From DATBRV01 sp036560145 (lineage in GTDB: Bacteria; Myxococcota_A; UBA9160; SMWR01): a stretch of 64,000 nt of DNA. The stretch spans positions 49,826-113,825 of the forward strand of contig DATBRV010000089.1 in NCBI GenBank assembly GCA_036560145.1. The letters are read 5' to 3'. Within the stretch, counting starts at the first letter, position 1, and every line of letters starts with the position of its first letter. Positions 60,751 through 64,000 of the stretch are shown here, piece by piece. Below the pieces are notes generated by a model. The model was not told the origin of the DNA. It saw only the letters and a list, made by a program, of their open reading frames with translations, and did no database searches. The position numbers were made by a program, and so were the translations under genes.

Positions 60751-62198
60751 CGCGCCACCTGCCCGCCGCTCAGGGAGAGACGCCGCTCGCTGCGCATGAG
60801 GACGGCGAGGATCGGCGACGTCATCAGGGTCGTGACGAGCGCCATCACCACCAGCATGGCGAACAGGGTGGGAGAGATCACGCCGAGATCGAGCCCCACG
60901 TTGAGCACGATCAGCTCGACCAGGCCGCGCGTGTTCATCAGGATCCCGAGGGCGGAGGCGTCCCGCCACGGGAGGCCCGAGAGGCGCGCGGCGATCGCCG
61001 TGCCGCCGAATTTGCCGACGCACGCCACCGCGATCACCAGGCCGCAGAGCAGCCACTGCTCGGCGCCCGAGACCAGCTGCACCTGCGTGCGCATGCCGCT
61101 GAACGCAAAAAAGGCCGGCAGCAGCAGCACCACCACGATGTCTTCCAGGCGGCGGGCCAGCTCGCGCGCGAGCTGGCTGTCGTGGGGCATCACCGCGCCG
61201 AGCAGGAAGGCGCCAAAGAGAGCGTGAATCCCGATCGATTCCGTGGCGAGGGCCGACGCGAGCAGCAGCACGAAGACGAAGGCCATCGCGTTCTGGGCCT
61301 TGTGCCCGGAAGCGGCGTCGAGCCTGCGCTCGAGCCTCGGCACGATTCCACGCAGCGCAGGACGAAGCACCAGGAACACGAACGCGATGTAGCCGGCCGT
61401 GAGCAGCAGCGTCTGGAGGGCGCTCTCGCCCCGGGCCTGCACGACGCTCACCACGAGGGCGAGCAGGCACCACGCCGTCACGTCGTCGACCGCGGCGCAG
61501 GTGAGGGCCATCACGCCGATCGGCGTCGCCTGCATGCGCCGGTCCGTCAGGATCCGGGCGAGCACCGGGAAGGCGGTCACGGACATCGAGACGCCGAGGA
61601 AGAGCGCGAAGGGCGTGAAGGGGACGTCGCCCGTCGCGAGCAATGGATAGAGATGGAGCGCGAGCGCCGAGCCGAGCAGGAACGGCACCACGATGCTGGC
61701 GTGGGAGATCGCGAGGGCCGTCTGCGGGCTGCGCCGCAAATGGACCGGGTTCAGCTCGAGGCCGACCAGGAACATGTAGAGGATGACGCCCACCTGGGCG
61801 ATCACCTGGAGGAAGGGCGCGACGGTCGGCGGGAGCAGGAACGCGTAGGCGTCCGGCGAGACGCGGCCGAGCAGGGACGGGCCGAGCACGATCCCCGCGA
61901 TCACCTCGCCGATCACCGGCGGCTGCCCGATCCGGCGGAAGGCGGCGCCCGCGAGGCGCGCGGCGACGATGATCACGAGCAGCGCGAGCAGGACGTGCAG
62001 GAGATTGTCGATGCCACGGGCGGGGCCGGCCAAAGCGAGGCCCGCGCCGCCGACGGAGGCAGGTGCGACGAGCCCGCCGCCGACGCTGCGGATCCAGAGG
62101 AAGAGCAGCACGGCGCCGACCAGCATGGCGCCGTAGACGAGGGCCGTCTTCCCGATCGAAGGGCTCGAGGCGCCTCCCCTGTCCCGCTCGCGAGCCAT
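60747..62198 (-). CDS. CPA2-type cation:proton antiporter
   Basis: 483 residues with about 12-13 membrane segments. Signature blocks: GQPPVIGEVIAGIVLGPSLLG, LYMFLVGLELNP, FLGVSMSVTAFPVLARILTD, and the ion-binding pair in MALTCAAVDDVTAWCLLAL. Further on, GIHALFGAFLLGAVMP and ILMNTRGLVELIVLNVGLD. No C-terminal TrkA-N domain is present, so it is of the short Kef/NhaS3 type. It exchanges Na+ or K+ for H+. Confidence 0.88.
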   Translation of the reverse strand: MARERDRGGASSPSIGKTALVYGAMLVGAVLLFLWIRSVGGGLVAPASVGGAGLALAGPARGIDNLLHVLLALLVIIVAARLAGAAFRRIGQPPVIGEVIAGIVLGPSLLGRVSPDAYAFLLPPTVAPFLQVIAQVGVILYMFLVGLELNPVHLRRSPQTALAISHASIVVPFLLGSALALHLYPLLATGDVPFTPFALFLGVSMSVTAFPVLARILTDRRMQATPIGVMALTCAAVDDVTAWCLLALVVSVVQARGESALQTLLLTAGYIAFVFLVLRPALRGIVPRLERRLDAASGHKAQNAMAFVFVLLLASALATESIGIHALFGAFLLGAVMPHDSQLARELARRLEDIVVVLLLPAFFAFSGMRTQVQLVSGAEQWLLCGLVIAVACVGKFGGTAIAARLSGLPWRDASALGILMNTRGLVELIVLNVGLDLGVISPTLFAMLVVMALVTTLMTSPILAVLMRSERRLSLSGGQVAR

Positions 62199-62313
62199 GG
62201 GCCGACCCTAGCATCGGCGCGCCAGATTTCGATTCATGCCGTAGAACACGCAACGAAGATTCCGCAAAAGTACTGTTTCACTCGTCAATCACGCCCGTGC
62301 CGACGACGTCCCG

Positions 62314-62344
62314 TTGACAGATCGTACCTACTCGGGCGTATGAT
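62314..62344 (+). promoter_or_regulatory. Sigma-70-like promoter of the caspase-like gene
   Basis: TTGACA at 62314-62319 and TATGAT at 62339-62344, separated by 19 bp. The spacer is at the long end of what sigma-70 accepts, and the -10 ends 12 bases before the ATG, so the mRNA would have a very short leader. The region is locally AT-richer. Confidence 0.5.
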
Positions 62345-62356
62345 GCGCGGCTTCCC

Positions 62357-64000
62357 ATGGCCGCCAGAAAGCCTCTCTTCATCGCGATCGGGGTACACGA
62401 CGCCACCGGAATGGGGACGCTGGACGGCGTCCTCGAAGCGGTCGCCGACCTCACGGCGTGGGCCAACAGCCAGAATTATGACGTCGTCTCGTTCGACGAC
62501 AGCACCAACAAGGTCACCGTCGCTGGCATCAAGAAGCGCTTGACGATGGCGCGATTGCTGGATCGTCCGCGTATCATCGTCTACTTCTGCGGTCACGGGT
62601 TGCACGTGCCTCAGGACCAGTACTGGATTCTCTCCGCCGGCCCCGATCAACCGGGCGAACGGATCAGTGTGGTCGGCTTTCGCGACTTGCTGGCGACCTA
62701 CGGTCCTCGTCAGATCGCGATGATCAGCGACGCCTGTCGGACTCCGCACGTGGTGCGCGGCCAGGGCGAGTCCGTAGTCCGTCAACATCGCGCTGCGGCT
62801 GGTCCCGTGCAGAAAGACAACTTCTTCGCCTCCCAGGACGGCACCGCTTCCTTCGCAGTGCCGTCGCGAGAAGGTAAGCCCGGCTATTGCGTCTTCACGA
62901 GTGTCCTGCACAACGCCCTCTCGACGCGTATTCCCGATGCGTTGGACGCCTTGTATCTGCAGGTCGGCCGAGAGATCGTTTCGAGCCAGAGCCTGGCGAC
63001 CTACCTCGAAAAATACGTTCCCCCAGCTGCGATCGCCGCGAATGCATACCAGGCGCCTCAGTGCGACCCCGGTTTTCGTCCGACCGACAACGACTATGTG
63101 GAGTTCACTCCAGCAGCGCTGGACGGGCGACCGCCTACCCCCCCGGCCGGCGGCCTCAGGGCGCTGCGACACGATTTTCCGCCCACCTTCGACTTCGACC
63201 GGGCCTTCGAACGAACCAGGACAGATCCCTCCCTCGAGATCCTTCAACGCACCCGCATCAACCGGTCGCGCTCGGAGTGGCGCGGGCCTTTCGTCGCTGC
63301 CGCTGCGGACAGAATCAGAACCGCGCATCGTTACAGGCACCTACCGAAATACTCGGTACTGATCGCGAGCGACGAGCCCAGCCTCCTCATCGGTCTCGAT
63401 GGGACCGACCGCGGCATCGAGGGTCATGGACCGATCGGCCAGTCATCACGCGCACGTCACTTTGCAGGAAGCGTCGGCTTCGCACGCACCAGGCACAGCA
63501 GCGTCTTCATTGCGAACGCCGGAGACCTGTTCGCGCCCGTACCCTTGTTCGAGCGGCTATGGTGCGTGATCGGATTCGGGCGGCAGGCGGCGGAGAACAG
63601 CATCGGCGGCGTCGAGGTGTTGGCTTGGGGCGAGCCTGGCAGGACGTCGCCGATCAAGCTCGATCTCAGTCCGGTGGAGGCTCTCAAGGGCTTGTCGGCG
63701 GGGACTCTCACGTCGGAAGAAGCCAGAGTGCTGACCATCGGGATGCGCGAGTACAAGAATGCGGACCCGTTGCTCGGAATCGTCAGCGCCTACCTCTACA
63801 ACGCCGTCGGCGACGTCGAGAACATCCGCCGCATGTGTTACTACTACAAGGCAAAACAACAGGATGTGCCGTTCGACATCGCCATGCTGGCGAACGTCCC
63901 GCTGCGAAGGCATTCCCGCGGCGGCTTCTTCGTCAAGATCCCGAAGGTCGCAGAGGTCCCTCCCTCTCGGCGCCGCGCCGGCGATCCCTGGTACGTCTGG
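62357..64000 (+). CDS. Caspase-like (peptidase C14 / metacaspase-type) protein, cut by right edge
   Basis: 548 codons are open from ATG 62357 to the window end, with no stop. The N-terminal ~230 residues show the caspase-hemoglobinase fold: PLFIAIGVHDATGM at the first strand, IIVYFCGHGLHVP with the catalytic His80 and AMISDACRTPH with the nucleophilic Cys127 (D-A-C). The remaining ~320 residues are an unassigned domain with PKYSVLIASDEPSLLIGLD, SSVFIANAGDLFAPVPLFERLW and VLTIGMREYKNADPLLGIVSAYLYNA. Bacterial proteins of this type are often effectors in conflict or programmed-death systems, but no partner is visible. Confidence 0.8.
   Translation, partial: MAARKPLFIAIGVHDATGMGTLDGVLEAVADLTAWANSQNYDVVSFDDSTNKVTVAGIKKRLTMARLLDRPRIIVYFCGHGLHVPQDQYWILSAGPDQPGERISVVGFRDLLATYGPRQIAMISDACRTPHVVRGQGESVVRQHRAAAGPVQKDNFFASQDGTASFAVPSREGKPGYCVFTSVLHNALSTRIPDALDALYLQVGREIVSSQSLATYLEKYVPPAAIAANAYQAPQCDPGFRPTDNDYVEFTPAALDGRPPTPPAGGLRALRHDFPPTFDFDRAFERTRTDPSLEILQRTRINRSRSEWRGPFVAAAADRIRTAHRYRHLPKYSVLIASDEPSLLIGLDGTDRGIEGHGPIGQSSRARHFAGSVGFARTRHSSVFIANAGDLFAPVPLFERLWCVIGFGRQAAENSIGGVEVLAWGEPGRTSPIKLDLSPVEALKGLSAGTLTSEEARVLTIGMREYKNADPLLGIVSAYLYNAVGDVENIRRMCYYYKAKQQDVPFDIAMLANVPLRRHSRGGFFVKIPKVAEVPPSRRRAGDPWYVW

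Overview
The window is GC-rich throughout, with dense, mostly operonic genes. Secreted beta-propeller proteins carrying thrombospondin type-3 calcium repeats, an IS91-type transposase remnant, a DUF222/HNH gene, F420-type luciferase-like oxidoreductases and many acyl-CoA enzymes suggest a Myxococcota / Binatota-like ('deltaproteobacterial') lineage. This placement is an inference: no ribosomal marker gene is present.

Layout. 1-6.75 kb: a surface-glycan cluster (SGNH hydrolase, surface-carbohydrate protein, GT8 transferase, zinc-ribbon methyltransferase) with three separate 2-oxoglutarate/Fe(II) oxygenases. 6.9-8.5 kb: two lipoproteins and a secreted protein. 8.5-12.7 kb: a KstD-like flavoprotein, an SRPBCC protein and a P450 in one operon, divergent from a TetR regulator. 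12.7-16.2 kb: a Cys-rich secreted protein, a DUF222/HNH gene and a small insertion-sequence graveyard. 16.2-21.2 kb: a FadD3-like ligase divergent from fadE30-ipdF-maoC-LLM. 21.2-29.9 kb: mixed housekeeping and membrane genes. 29.9-39.6 kb: ten tightly packed minus-strand genes, read as ipdA-ipdB-ipdC-echA20-fadE31-fadE-fadA6-SDR-fadE-SDR. 39.7-46.0 kb: a divergent plus-strand operon with a CoA ligase, a DUF35/thiolase-fold pair that looks like a side-chain retro-aldolase, SnoaL, CaiB/BaiF and others. 46-53.9 kb: an LLM enzyme, a vanadium haloperoxidase, an SCP2 protein, a UvrA paralogue and MoeB. 54.0-54.3 kb: divergent tRNA-Leu(CAA) and tRNA-Ala(GGC). 54.4-62.2 kb: secreted calcium-repeat proteins, DUF2167 and a Na+/H+ antiporter. 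The right edge holds an unfinished caspase-like gene.

Main message. The window holds nearly the whole known set for degrading steroid rings C and D (the HIP-CoA pathway of Mycobacterium, the KstR2-regulon genes). The proteins resemble the mycobacterial ones along their lengths as I remember those sequences; no alignment was run. The set is split over two loci with ring-level genes (KstD-like, P450) nearby. Two near-identical 21-bp sites, one between the TetR gene and the KstD operon and one between fadD3 and fadE30, tie the loci into one probable regulon. The ipd operon has its own divergent promoter region with a perfect 16-bp palindrome. Ring A/B genes (kshAB, hsaABCD) are not in the window.
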